A stretch of DNA of 14,679 nt from an uncultured Lacibacter sp. GTDB taxonomy: Bacteria > Bacteroidota > Bacteroidia > Chitinophagales > Chitinophagaceae. Shown here in pieces: positions 7,318-14,232 of the stretch. Positions within the stretch are counted from its first letter, which is position 1; every line of letters starts with the position of its first letter. The notes beneath the pieces were generated by a model that saw only the letters and a program-made list of their open reading frames with translations, searched no databases and was not told the origin of the DNA. The position numbers and the translations under genes were made by a program. The DNA lies in NCBI RefSeq assembly GCF_946479605.1, contig NZ_CAMLGT010000070.1, positions 1-14,679 of the forward strand, read 5' to 3'.

Positions 7318-7671
7318 TCAACCTTTCAGTTCATTGATCCTTCTCATCATTTCAGTTGGGTTGCCAAGATTTTCAAAACCAACAATACTGATGATGAAAA
7401 TCATGTATGCAATAAAAAGCAGGGAAAGAATGACGCCAATGATGGCACATATTCTTCCTGCATTCAGGTTTTTGTAACTCGCTTGTGTGTAAAGTTCAGG
7501 AGCAGATGCGTATAAACGTTTACTACTTGCCGAAAGCACAAGTGCAATGATACCAAGTATAAGACCTAGGATACCATAACAAAAGCACATAACAATAGAT
7601 AAGATGCCGAGCACCAGCACAGGCGTGGCATTCGGTAGTGGTTGTTGCGGTTGTTGCTGAAGTTGATCCAT
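7318..7671 (-). CDS. CCC-motif membrane protein, full-length paralog
   Basis: A 117-residue membrane protein. The Gln/Pro-rich N-terminus (2-14) precedes NATPVLVLGILSIV, the family's opening, then MCFCYG where most relatives have a cysteine cluster; here two cysteines remain (C29, C31). A second hydrophobic stretch (LGLILGIIALVLSA), a loop with KRLYASAPELY and an NLNAGRICAIIG segment lead to a last membrane helix of about 24 residues. It resembles the DUF4190-like group of small membrane proteins, and I recognise it as the family annotated as CCC motif membrane protein. It is 30 bases downstream of a paralog on the same strand and is followed by a terminator, so it is the last gene of a three-gene unit. 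Function unknown. Confidence 0.8.
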   Translation of the reverse strand: MDQLQQQPQQPLPNATPVLVLGILSIVMCFCYGILGLILGIIALVLSASSKRLYASAPELYTQASYKNLNAGRICAIIGVILSLLFIAYMIFIISIVGFENLGNPTEMMRRINELKG

Positions 7672-7701
7672 TTGATGTTGGTTTGGTTATGAATAGAAAA
7701 A

Positions 7702-8031
7702 TTAATTGAACCCTCCCGATGCGCCCATGGCAGCAAAAAAGAACACGAAGAACAGGATGTAAATAAGCAGACCTAAGCCTTGCAAAATAATACCAATGAT
7801 GGCACAAACACGTCCTGCTTTCAGGTTGCTGAGTGAGGCTTCACTATACGCACCGGGGTTTGCCCTGTATAGGTCCATATCTTTTTTTGCAAGTACCAAT
7901 GCAATGATGCCGGTAATAAAACAAATTACAATTGAAAGGATGCCAAGCACCAGTACTGTAGTGGCATTGGGTAAAGCTGGTTGAAACTGGTTCGGGTTCG
8001 AATTAAGATAATCCTGCTGATTTTGTTCCAT
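7702..8031 (-). CDS. CCC-motif-like membrane protein, shortened paralog
   Basis: A 109-residue paralog of the downstream gene. They share LPNAT-VLVLGILSIV at the N-terminus, GIIALVL in the middle, and a NL-AGR-CAIIG-IL segment before the last helix. Between SIV and GIIALVL this copy has five residues (ICFIT) against twelve in the other, so the first two hydrophobic segments merge into one stretch of about 24 residues. The cysteine motif is reduced to one cysteine. An open frame continues upstream to 8271, but I chose the ATG at 8031: it overlaps the DUF2752 stop by one base (TAATG), and it starts the homology with the paralog at the same place. Function unknown; probably translated by coupling to the DUF2752 gene. 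Confidence 0.8.
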   Translation of the reverse strand: MEQNQQDYLNSNPNQFQPALPNATTVLVLGILSIVICFITGIIALVLAKKDMDLYRANPGAYSEASLSNLKAGRVCAIIGIILQGLGLLIYILFFVFFFAAMGASGGFN

Positions 8032-8369
8032 TAAGTTAGGTTTTGGTGTGTGATAACCTTGTAAATATAATGTACAGTAATAATTGATGCGCAAAAAATA
8101 TATAAGATCATTAATATCTTTTGGCCGTTCCTGAATTTTAAAAACAGGTGCAGCAAAAGAAAAACAAAGAGGAAGAAAACCGGGATGGCTGCAGGATATA
8201 ACTGGAAGCTGGTTGCAAGATCTCCTTTGAGCAAAGCAATATAACTCCGTTGTAAACCACAGCCGGGGCATTCAATGTGCAGAAATTTCCTGCTGGGGCA
8301 GCTGAGTAAATTCTTTTCCAGCCATTGAACGGCGTTGGTATAAAAGCTGGACAAAAGAAATAATTGCAT
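8031..8369 (-). CDS. DUF2752 domain membrane protein
   Basis: A 112-residue protein with the DUF2752 signature CPGCGLQRS (34-42), then LLKGDLATSFQLYPAA (46-61), a membrane helix (about 61-78) and a second one (about 84-105). The CxxC pair could bind metal or form a disulfide, but this family has no established activity. Its members often lie next to CCC-motif or DUF4190-like membrane proteins in Bacteroidota, as here, which suggests a shared membrane function. The ATG at 8369 is the first possible start: an in-frame TGA lies two codons upstream. A near-consensus promoter ends only four bases before that ATG, so the transcript is predicted to be leaderless. The stop overlaps the next gene's ATG (TAATG). 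Confidence 0.88.
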   Translation of the reverse strand: MQLFLLSSFYTNAVQWLEKNLLSCPSRKFLHIECPGCGLQRSYIALLKGDLATSFQLYPAAIPVFFLFVFLLLHLFLKFRNGQKILMILYIFCASIITVHYIYKVITHQNLT

Positions 8370-8373
8370 CCTT

Positions 8374-8405
8374 CAAACATACAATGCAGAAACAATATTT
8401 TCAAA
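8374..8405 (-). promoter_or_regulatory. Bacteroidota-type promoter for the DUF2752 unit
   Basis: On the minus strand TTTG (8405-8402), a 20-base spacer and TATGTTTG (8381-8374) match the -33/-7 consensus TTTG and TAnnTTTG fully. Transcription should start within about four bases of the DUF2752 ATG at 8369. The -33 box lies two bases after the T-run of the proS terminator, so the two units are packed end to end. Confidence 0.65.
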
Positions 8406-8407
8406 TG

Positions 8408-8437
8408 AAAAAAGCATGACCATTACAGCCATGCTTT
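8408..8437 (-). terminator. proS terminator
   Basis: On the minus strand AAAGCATG (8437-8430) pairs with CATGCTTT (8418-8411) around an 11-base loop, and the 3' arm runs into six T. It starts 25 bases after the proS stop codon. Confidence 0.85.
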
Positions 8438-8461
8438 CCGTTTTTATAGTTGTATAAATCG

Positions 8462-9937
8462 TTAATACGCCAATGCAAACAACACTCTTTCCTTCGATGG
8501 TTTGCCTGTAAGGATGCAGGTACCTTCTTCCTGCTCATTGTTAAGCGGAATGCAGCGGATGGTTGCCTTTGTTTTTGTTTTGATTTCTTCTTCAGTTTCC
8601 GCAGTGCCATCCCAATGTGCTGAAACAAAACCGCCTTTTGTTTCCAATGTTGCAACAAATTCTTCCCATGTATCAACCTTGGTGATATGGCTGTCACGGT
8701 AAGCTTTCGCTTTGTTGAACATGTTCTGCTGAATTTCTTCCAGCAGGTTATGCAGATGAGCAGCAAGGCCATCCATGCTCACCGTTGATTTTGTTTTTTC
8801 ATCTCTTCTTGCCACTTCGGCAGTATTGTTTTCCAGATCACGACCGCCAATGGCTACTCGCACAGGCACTCCTTTCAACTCATGCTCTGCAAACTTCCAG
8901 CCTGGTCTTGCGTTATCACTGTTGTCATACTTTACCCTAACGCCCAATGCTTTCAATTCGCTCATCAGCACATTCACTTTTTCTGTAATGGCATTCAGTT
9001 GCTCTTCGCCTTTATGTATGGGAACAATCACCAGCTGTAACGGAGCGATTTTTGGGGGAAGGATCAGTCCCTGGTCATCGCTATGCGCCATTACCAATCC
9101 ACCAATGAGGCGTGTGCTCACACCCCAGCTGGTGGCCCACACATACTCCAGTTCGTTTTGCTTATTGCTGAATTTCACATCAAATGCCTTGGCAAAATTC
9201 TGTCCCAAAAAATGTGAAGTACCAGCTTGTAAAGCCTTGCCATCCTGCATCAATGCTTCAATGCAATACGTATCTTCTGCACCTGCAAAACGCTCATTGG
9301 CCGTTTTCACACCTTTAATTACCGGAACGGCCATCCATTCTTCTGCAAACTGGGCATAAACGTCCAGCATTTTTCTTGTTTCAATCACTGCTTCTTCTGC
9401 TGTGGCGTGCGCTGTATGTCCTTCCTGCCATAAAAATTCTGCCGTGCGTAAAAACAGGCGTGTACGCATTTCCCAACGCACCACATTTGCCCACTGGTTT
9501 ACCAGGATGGGAAGATCACGGTAGGATTGGATCCAGTCTTTATAAGTATTCCAGATAATGGTTTCAGAAGTGGGGCGAACGATCAACTCTTCTTCCAGCT
9601 TGGCTTCCGGATCAACAACTACACCTCCGCCATTTGGATCATTTTTCAAACGGTAATGCGTTACAACGGCACATTCTTTGGCAAAACCTTCCACGTGTGC
9701 GGCTTCCTTGCTTAAAAAGCTTTTTGGAATGAACAAAGGGAAATAAGCATTTACATGCCCGGTTTCTTTAAACATTTTGTCTAACTGGTCACGCATGTTT
9801 TCCCAAAGTGCAAAGCCATACGGTTTAATCACCATACAGCCTCTTACTGCCGAGTAATCGGCCAGCCCGCCTTTCAGAATAAGATCGTTATACCATTGTG
9901 AATAGTCTTTCTCCCGGGTAGTAATTGCCTCAGCCAT
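8462..9937 (-). CDS. proS: prolyl-tRNA synthetase, archaeal/eukaryotic-like type without editing insertion
   Basis: This class II enzyme charges tRNA-Pro with proline using ATP in the cytoplasm. The 491-residue length and the absence of a large insertion between motifs 2 and 3 mark the short, archaeal-type form found in many Bacteroidota. Visible elements are RPTSE (121-125), motif 2 with [15 protein letters not shown] and EGHTAH (154-177), the TSHFLGQNF proline-pocket segment (240-248) and motif 3 with [14 protein letters not shown] (272-285). The anticodon-binding domain starts near residue 300, and a C-terminal domain ends in LFALAY. An AAGGA sits eight bases before the ATG, one of the few Shine-Dalgarno-like sites in the window. 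It is a single-gene unit with its own promoter, a leader of about 105 bases and a terminator. Confidence 0.97.
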   Translation of the reverse strand: MAEAITTREKDYSQWYNDLILKGGLADYSAVRGCMVIKPYGFALWENMRDQLDKMFKETGHVNAYFPLFIPKSFLSKEAAHVEGFAKECAVVTHYRLKNDPNGGGVVVDPEAKLEEELIVRPTSETIIWNTYKDWIQSYRDLPILVNQWANVVRWEMRTRLFLRTAEFLWQEGHTAHATAEEAVIETRKMLDVYAQFAEEWMAVPVIKGVKTANERFAGAEDTYCIEALMQDGKALQAGTSHFLGQNFAKAFDVKFSNKQNELEYVWATSWGVSTRLIGGLVMAHSDDQGLILPPKIAPLQLVIVPIHKGEEQLNAITEKVNVLMSELKALGVRVKYDNSDNARPGWKFAEHELKGVPVRVAIGGRDLENNTAEVARRDEKTKSTVSMDGLAAHLHNLLEEIQQNMFNKAKAYRDSHITKVDTWEEFVATLETKGGFVSAHWDGTAETEEEIKTKTKATIRCIPLNNEQEEGTCILTGKPSKERVLFALAY

Positions 9938-9972
9938 TGTTCTGTTCCTTTATATAATGTTTATAGTTAATT

Positions 9973-10013
9973 TAACAGCCCCGCTCTAATGAAAAAAGCC
10001 CTGTGGCTTGTTA
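9973..10013 (-). promoter_or_regulatory. candidate attenuator in the proS leader
   Basis: On the minus strand AAGCC (10009-10005), loop ACAG and GGCTT (10000-9996) form a small stem that runs into six T (9997-9992), an intrinsic-terminator shape upstream of the proS start. The segment AGCC can instead pair, as TAAC-A-AGCC (10013-10005), with GGCTGTTA (9980-9973) further down, an 8-bp helix with one bulged A. The two foldings exclude each other. The terminator stem is only 5 bp, so this may be chance. Confidence 0.35.
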
Positions 10014-10049
10014 TTTGTTAAAATATCTGGTGTGATATTAATGGAGTTG

Positions 10050-10082
10050 CAAAAGTAGTAACTTCACATTACAAACCTCAAA
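10050..10082 (-). promoter_or_regulatory. Bacteroidota-type promoter for proS
   Basis: On the minus strand TTTG (10082-10079), a 21-base spacer and TACTTTTG (10057-10050) match the TTTG/TAnnTTTG consensus. Transcription should start near 10044 and give a leader of about 105 bases. The -33 box is only 11 bases from the start codon of the divergent lipoprotein gene. Confidence 0.6.
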
Positions 10083-10093
10083 TTCAAAACATC

Positions 10094-10894
10094 ATGGTAA
10101 CCAGAATTTTACTCGTTGGTTTGATCGCTGCAGGGATGACCTCCTGCGCCACCTACCGTACAGGACAAACACCTGACGATGTGTATTATTCACCCGCAAG
10201 AGAAAGCGAAGCTTATGTGCAGACAGACCGTGATGACGATGGCCGGGTATCTTATAACGACCGCTCTTTAGAAGACCGCCGTCTTCGCCAGCAGATCCGT
10301 GATCCACGTTTCCGGTTTGATGATGATGTTTACTGGAACACTCCCCGTTACAACAGCTGGGGCTGGAATACATGGAACAATCCTTACAATACATGGGGTT
10401 GGAACTCCTGGAATAATCCCTACAACTCATGGGCATGGAACAGCGGCTGGAACCATTATGGTTATGGTGGGTTTGGCGGATATTACAATGCCTGGAATTC
10501 TCCATTCATCTGCATCCCCGGTGCTAATAACCTGATCGTGATCTCCGGACCGGCAGCTCCTAAATACAGCACAGGTATTCGTTATTCGGCTCCTATCCAA
10601 CGTTTCCCCAATGCTGGTTCTAATTACTTCAGCAAAACAGGAAACTCAGGCAGCGGCAGCCGCTACTTCAGCAACAGTACCAATACTACCCGTCGTTCAG
10701 GTTTCTTTGGCGGAAGTAATAACAACTCTGTTAACTGGGGCGACCGCAATAACAGCAGCCGTACATTTGGTAACAGCAACTCTACCTCATCCGGCAGCAG
10801 TCGTACATTCAGCAGTTCTTCTTCTGGCAGCAGTTCGTCTTCTTCAGGCGGATCAAGCAAAAGCGGAGGTTCAGCAGGTGGACGCCGTAATTAA
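10094..10894 (+). CDS. Trp/Asn- and Ser/Gly-rich lipoprotein of unknown function
   Basis: A 266-residue protein I do not recognise as a named family. A lipoprotein signal ends in lipobox GMTSC with C18 as the lipid site. Residues 19-80 are charged, with a DRDDDGRVSYND stretch. Residues 86-125 hold tandem repeats of YN[S/T]WGWN[S/T]WNNP, followed by a Gly/Tyr-rich stretch and a short hydrophobic block (CIPGANNLIVISGPAAP). The last 100 residues are mostly Ser, Gly, Asn, Thr and Arg, very low in complexity and probably disordered, ending in GGRRN. It should be anchored in the outer membrane or the periplasmic face of the inner one. A FadL-like outer membrane protein follows 34 bases later, probably in the same transcript. 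No consensus promoter or Shine-Dalgarno site was found upstream. Confidence 0.8.
   Translation: MVTRILLVGLIAAGMTSCATYRTGQTPDDVYYSPARESEAYVQTDRDDDGRVSYNDRSLEDRRLRQQIRDPRFRFDDDVYWNTPRYNSWGWNTWNNPYNTWGWNSWNNPYNSWAWNSGWNHYGYGGFGGYYNAWNSPFICIPGANNLIVISGPAAPKYSTGIRYSAPIQRFPNAGSNYFSKTGNSGSGSRYFSNSTNTTRRSGFFGGSNNNSVNWGDRNNSSRTFGNSNSTSSGSSRTFSSSSSGSSSSSSGGSSKSGGSAGGRRN
10349..10450 (+). repeat. 36-bp in-frame tandem repeats within the lipoprotein gene
   Basis: Two complete 36-bp units (10349-10384 and 10385-10420) and one partial, diverged unit (10421-10450) encode YNSWGWNTWNNP, YNTWGWNSWNNP and YNSWAWNSGW. Codons differ between units (for example AGC, ACA and TCA at the same position), so the repeat is old or under protein-level selection, not a recent slippage product. 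Confidence 0.9.
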
Positions 10895-10928
10895 CTCATG
10901 ACTTTCTCTCAGGAAAACATTGTAAAAT

Positions 10929-12530
10929 ATGAAACGACTTTTCATAACTGGAATAGCTATGTGCCTCCTGCAACAAATATTTGCACAGGATATCTTTGAT
11001 GCACTCCGTTATTCTTATAATACATCAGCAGGTTCAGCAAGATTGCAGGCTATTGGTGGTGCCAATATTTCACTGGGTGGTGATATTGGTTCTACCTTTA
11101 TCAACCCTGCGGGGCTGGCGCAATACAAGACCAACGAAACTGTGTTAACGCCGGCTTTTAATTTCAATAAACTGAAAGTTGATTATAACGATAAGATCAC
11201 AACAGGAAACAAGAGCAAATTTGCCGGCGGAACAAGCGGATTTATTTTCAGTTTTGGCAGCCGCTACCGCAGCACCAATCTCAGGAACACTACTTTTTCA
11301 TTGGCCGTAAATCAAACTGCCAATTACAATTCTTCTTTTTCTTACGGCGGCCGCAATCTCAACAGTTCTTACTCCGAAAAATGGCTGGAAGAAATTGTAA
11401 GAAGCGGTTACACTTCGTTTGATGATGTACGCAGCCGGTTTCCGTTAGGTGCCAGCCAGGCGTATGAATCGTACCTCATTGATATTGATCAGAACAACAA
11501 CCGGATCTTTACCAATGCTGACATCAGTAAAAATCTTGACCAGTCATTTGCTTACCAAACAACAGGTGGCATGACGGAAGTTGCAGCTGCTATGGCATGG
11601 AACCTGAATGAAAAATTTCTGTACGGTATCACGCTTGGCTTTCCCATTGTGCAGTATAACAGAACATCTACTGTGATTGAAAGAGATGGCACCGGTAATA
11701 CGGATAATGATTTTGAAAGCTTTACTTTTTATGAAAAGCTGGGTACAAGGGGTGGTGGTGTAAATGCGAAACTTGGTTTTATTATAAAACCGGTTGAGTA
11801 TTTCCGTATTGGTTTAACCTTCCACACTCCTTCCATGTTATCCTTAACAGATTATACGTATGCAGAAGTAACCAGCAATATTGAGAACTACTCCCGGAAG
11901 GTAAATAACGATCCATCACGACCAACTACTTACACCTATAACACAGGCCATGTAAATGAGTTGATGGGTATTGATGGGAATGAAAACAGGTACAGCTACC
12001 GCATCATTACTCCGTGGAAAGCAGGTATTGGCTTATCGTATGTGTTTCGTGAAATAAGCGATGTTACAAAACAGAAAGCTTTTATTACCGGTGATGTGGA
12101 GTTGGTTGATTACAGAACAATGTCGTACAAAAGCAATAACGGAACAGGGTATTCTGAAGATACTTATTTCAACAGCCTCAACCAATCTATTGATGAAGTG
12201 TACAAAATGGCGCTCAATGCAAGACTTGGTGGTGAACTGAAATTTAAGACCTATATGTTTCGTGCAGGATTTAACTTTATGGGCAGTCCTTATGTAAAAG
12301 ATTTTATTGTTAATGAATCAGGTAAACCTATCCGTAACTGGCGGATGACACCAAGCCTTGGTGTGGGCTACCGTGATAAAGGTTTTTTCCTTGATCTTTC
12401 TTACCTGCATAGTTTTGGCAATAGTTTCCATGTGCCTTACACGTTAGAAGACCCGAATGTGGGAGTTCCGCTTGCGTTAAACAAAATTACAAATGGCCAG
12501 GTGGTAGCTACTGTAGGGTTTAAATTTTAA
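10929..12530 (+). CDS. FadL/OmpP1-like outer membrane beta-barrel protein
   Basis: A 533-residue protein with a cleavable signal (1-19, likely cleavage IFA-QD). The mature N-terminus is typical of the Bacteroidota OmpP1/FadL-like group: YSYNTSAGSARLQAIGGA then LGGDIGSTFINPAGLA (49-64), a sequence that in FadL-type proteins belongs to the N-terminal plug region. The rest alternates polar and hydrophobic residues as in a beta-barrel and ends in the C-terminal aromatic signature ATVGFKF. FadL-type proteins move hydrophobic compounds such as fatty acids across the outer membrane; the substrate here is not evident. It lies 34 bases after the repeat-rich lipoprotein gene with no terminator between, so the two may be co-expressed and interact at the cell surface. 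The unit ends at the terminator shared with miaA. Confidence 0.85.
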   Translation: MKRLFITGIAMCLLQQIFAQDIFDALRYSYNTSAGSARLQAIGGANISLGGDIGSTFINPAGLAQYKTNETVLTPAFNFNKLKVDYNDKITTGNKSKFAGGTSGFIFSFGSRYRSTNLRNTTFSLAVNQTANYNSSFSYGGRNLNSSYSEKWLEEIVRSGYTSFDDVRSRFPLGASQAYESYLIDIDQNNNRIFTNADISKNLDQSFAYQTTGGMTEVAAAMAWNLNEKFLYGITLGFPIVQYNRTSTVIERDGTGNTDNDFESFTFYEKLGTRGGGVNAKLGFIIKPVEYFRIGLTFHTPSMLSLTDYTYAEVTSNIENYSRKVNNDPSRPTTYTYNTGHVNELMGIDGNENRYSYRIITPWKAGIGLSYVFREISDVTKQKAFITGDVELVDYRTMSYKSNNGTGYSEDTYFNSLNQSIDEVYKMALNARLGGELKFKTYMFRAGFNFMGSPYVKDFIVNESGKPIRNWRMTPSLGVGYRDKGFFLDLSYLHSFGNSFHVPYTLEDPNVGVPLALNKITNGQVVATVGFKF

Positions 12531-12549
12531 ACGAATAATTTACCAATAC

Positions 12550-12580
12550 AAAAACGGGGCATTAAAAATGCCCCGTTTTT
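12550..12580. terminator. bidirectional terminator overlapping the 3' end of miaA
   Basis: AAAAACGGGGCAT (12550-12562) and its exact complement (12568-12580) form a 13-bp stem with a TAAAA loop, A-rich on one side and T-rich on the other. It serves the outer membrane protein gene on the plus strand and miaA on the minus strand. The right arm encodes miaA residues 300-303 and the miaA stop codon covers the loop edge (12562-12564). Confidence 0.93.
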
Positions 12581-13476
12581 AGTTGTATATCGATGTAATT
12601 GATAATGTCTTTCAATTGTGAAGGATGAAACCATTTCATTTCTTCATCTCGTCTGAACCAGGTAAGCTGGCGTTTAGCATAATGCCGTGAGTTTTGTTTG
12701 ATTTTTTCAACAGACTTTTCAAGTGTGCTGTTACCATCAAAATAATCGAACAGTTCCCTGTAACCAACTGTTTGCAAAGCATTGAGCTGACGTAATGGAT
12801 ATACTCTTTTTGCTTCTTCCAGCAAACCATCATTCATCATCATGTCTACCCGTTGATTGATGCGATTGTACAGTTCTTCTCTTGGCAGATCAAGCCCAAT
12901 CTTAATGATAGTAAAATTGCGTTGTTGTTTTTCTCCTTTTCTGAAAGACAGAATTGACTCGCCTGATGAACGAACAACTTCCAATGCACGAAGCATGCGT
13001 TGTGGATTATGCATTTCGCCTTTTTCTGCAAACAAAGGATCAAGCTGCTGCAGTTGTTGCTGCAGCCATTCAATACCATGTTCATTGTAGTTCTGTTGCA
13101 GCTCCTGTCGAAGGCTTTCTTCCACGGCAGGTATTTCATCCATGCCTTCGCAAAAAGCTTTGATGTATAAACCTGTACCGCCAACCATGACAGCGATATC
13201 ATGTGTTTTGAAAATTTCAGCAGCTGCATCAAGGGCATATTTTTCATACGAAGCAGCTGTAACGGTTTCGTGAATGGAGTGCGAATTGATGAAGTAATGT
13301 TTTACTTCCTGCAACTCCTGCTCTGAAGGTTTGGCCACACCAATACTGATCTCTTTAAAGCACTGGCGTGAATCGGCAGAAATAATTTGTGTAGAAAACT
13401 GTTTTGCCAGTTGAATGGCAACTGCTGTTTTGCCCACGGCTGTAGGGCCTGCAATAAGAATAACGGTTTTGTTCAT
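12562..13476 (-). CDS. miaA: tRNA dimethylallyltransferase MiaA
   Basis: MiaA transfers a dimethylallyl group from DMAPP to N6 of A37 in tRNAs reading codons that begin with U. The 304 residues match the family's usual length. The P-loop is GPTAVGKT (10-17), the DSRQ motif lies at 35-38, GGTGLYIKA at 99-107, the HNPQRMLRALEV helix at 156-167, QTVGYREL at 235-242, and the RHYAKRQLTWFRR substrate/tRNA segment at 264-276. The usual IGTAKP reads IGVAKP and the usual HH-x-ID reads HYFIN; I think both are common in this phylum. The gene lies 90 bases after the pRiA4b-like gene on the same strand with no terminator between, so co-transcription is possible. Confidence 0.97.
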   Translation of the reverse strand: MNKTVILIAGPTAVGKTAVAIQLAKQFSTQIISADSRQCFKEISIGVAKPSEQELQEVKHYFINSHSIHETVTAASYEKYALDAAAEIFKTHDIAVMVGGTGLYIKAFCEGMDEIPAVEESLRQELQQNYNEHGIEWLQQQLQQLDPLFAEKGEMHNPQRMLRALEVVRSSGESILSFRKGEKQQRNFTIIKIGLDLPREELYNRINQRVDMMMNDGLLEEAKRVYPLRQLNALQTVGYRELFDYFDGNSTLEKSVEKIKQNSRHYAKRQLTWFRRDEEMKWFHPSQLKDIINYIDIQLKTGHF

Positions 13477-13566
13477 GTTGTTGATGAGTTTGTAAAGAAC
13501 TCAACAGGGTAAGTGAATGGTGAGTGGTCAATAGTGAATATACAATTGACAATCCTATATCAGCGA

Positions 13567-14130
13567 TTAAAAAGCGGTATCATCTTCTTCTGTAGTTGAG
13601 TCCTCTTCCTCAGCTCCTTCGCTTTCTTCACCTTCTTCGCCAAAGCCTTCACCAACTGCACTCAGGTCATATTTCTCTTCCATTTCAGCAAGCTTATCAC
13701 CCACCAAACCCTTTGTGCCGTACTGGCTTGGTGCAATGCCTTCGCTGCGTACTGGACAAGGATAAGTGAGTTTTGGATTTTCTTCTTTGCTTACGTTGAT
13801 GAGCTCCACAAGAAATGTCCAGTTCTTATTAAAATCGTAGATGTAAATAAATTTCTGGTTGGGCTCACGGATTTCGCTGCCTACTGTTGTTTCTTCCATC
13901 AGCAGCGGATCGGCTTTGTAATCTTTTTCGTACTTCTCTAATGTTATTTCACGGCCCTTTTGCCAGTGATCATTACTGCGGTGAAAAGTAGCCTTATGTT
14001 TATTATCAAATTCATACGCCTTCAGGATCACATCGTGCATATCCCTGAAGTTTTGTGTATGCTTAATTGCAATATCACGGTAAACCGCATCATCTTCTTC
14101 CCAATAAACCCTGAAACGTAAAATAGCCAT
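13567..14130 (-). CDS. pRiA4b ORF-3-like (IS1096 TnpR-type) family protein
   Basis: A 187-residue protein. Its N-terminal half fits the family named after plasmid pRiA4b ORF-3, also called the IS1096 passenger TnpR family: FRVYWEEDDAVYRDIAI (6-22), NFRDMHDVILKAYEFDNKH (27-45), a FHRSNDHWQKGRE segment, and IYIYDFNKNWTFLVEL (95-110), where relatives usually have a YDFGD-W motif. The next block, YPCPVRSEGIAPSQYG, is a divergent form of the family's C-x-G-x-PPED region. The last 25-30 residues are a strongly acidic tail (GEEGEESEGAEEED and on). The biochemical role of the family is unknown. No transposase, inverted repeats or other mobile-element sign is near; it lies between two core tRNA genes, cca and miaA. 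A promoter inside the end of cca probably drives it. Confidence 0.82.
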   Translation of the reverse strand: MAILRFRVYWEEDDAVYRDIAIKHTQNFRDMHDVILKAYEFDNKHKATFHRSNDHWQKGREITLEKYEKDYKADPLLMEETTVGSEIREPNQKFIYIYDFNKNWTFLVELINVSKEENPKLTYPCPVRSEGIAPSQYGTKGLVGDKLAEMEEKYDLSAVGEGFGEEGEESEGAEEEDSTTEEDDTAF

Positions 14131-14201
14131 AACGCAAATTGAAGATTAGGTAATAGAAAAACTGGACATACAGCAATCAGTTATTCCTGCATCAGCAATA
14201 A

Positions 14202-14232
14202 CAAAAGTAAAATTATTCGTTCACAGGAACAA
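14202..14232 (-). promoter_or_regulatory. Bacteroidota-type promoter for the pRiA4b-like gene
   Basis: On the minus strand TTG (14232-14230, within CTTG), a 20-base spacer and TACTTTTG (14209-14202) fit the -33/-7 consensus. The -33 box lies in the last codons of the upstream gene. Transcription should begin near 14196 and give a leader of about 65 bases. Confidence 0.5.

Noticed and set aside
8032..8271. N-terminal extension of the shortened CCC-motif gene to an upstream ATG at 8271
   Set aside because: It would overlap most of DUF2752 in another frame and has no similarity to the paralog's N-terminus; the ATG at 8031 aligns with the paralog and overlaps the DUF2752 stop as TAATG.
8401..8772. 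123-codon minus-strand open frame overlapping the 3' end of proS
   Set aside because: It lies in another frame of proS, has a Lys/Arg/Cys-rich shadow composition and would run through the proS terminator.
10663..10860. Antisense open frame rich in Leu, Glu and Pro opposite the lipoprotein gene
   Set aside because: Its composition is the direct mirror of the Ser/Asn/Gly codons on the other strand; no start signal or homology is visible.
13477..13566. Promoter or terminator between the pRiA4b-like gene and miaA
   Set aside because: No TTTG/TAnnTTTG pair and no stem with a T-run found; the repeated GTGAATGGTGAGTGG-like sequence is too short to interpret.
13567..14130. pRiA4b-like gene as evidence of an insertion sequence
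   Set aside because: No transposase, terminal inverted repeats or target duplication around it; flanking genes are intact core genes.
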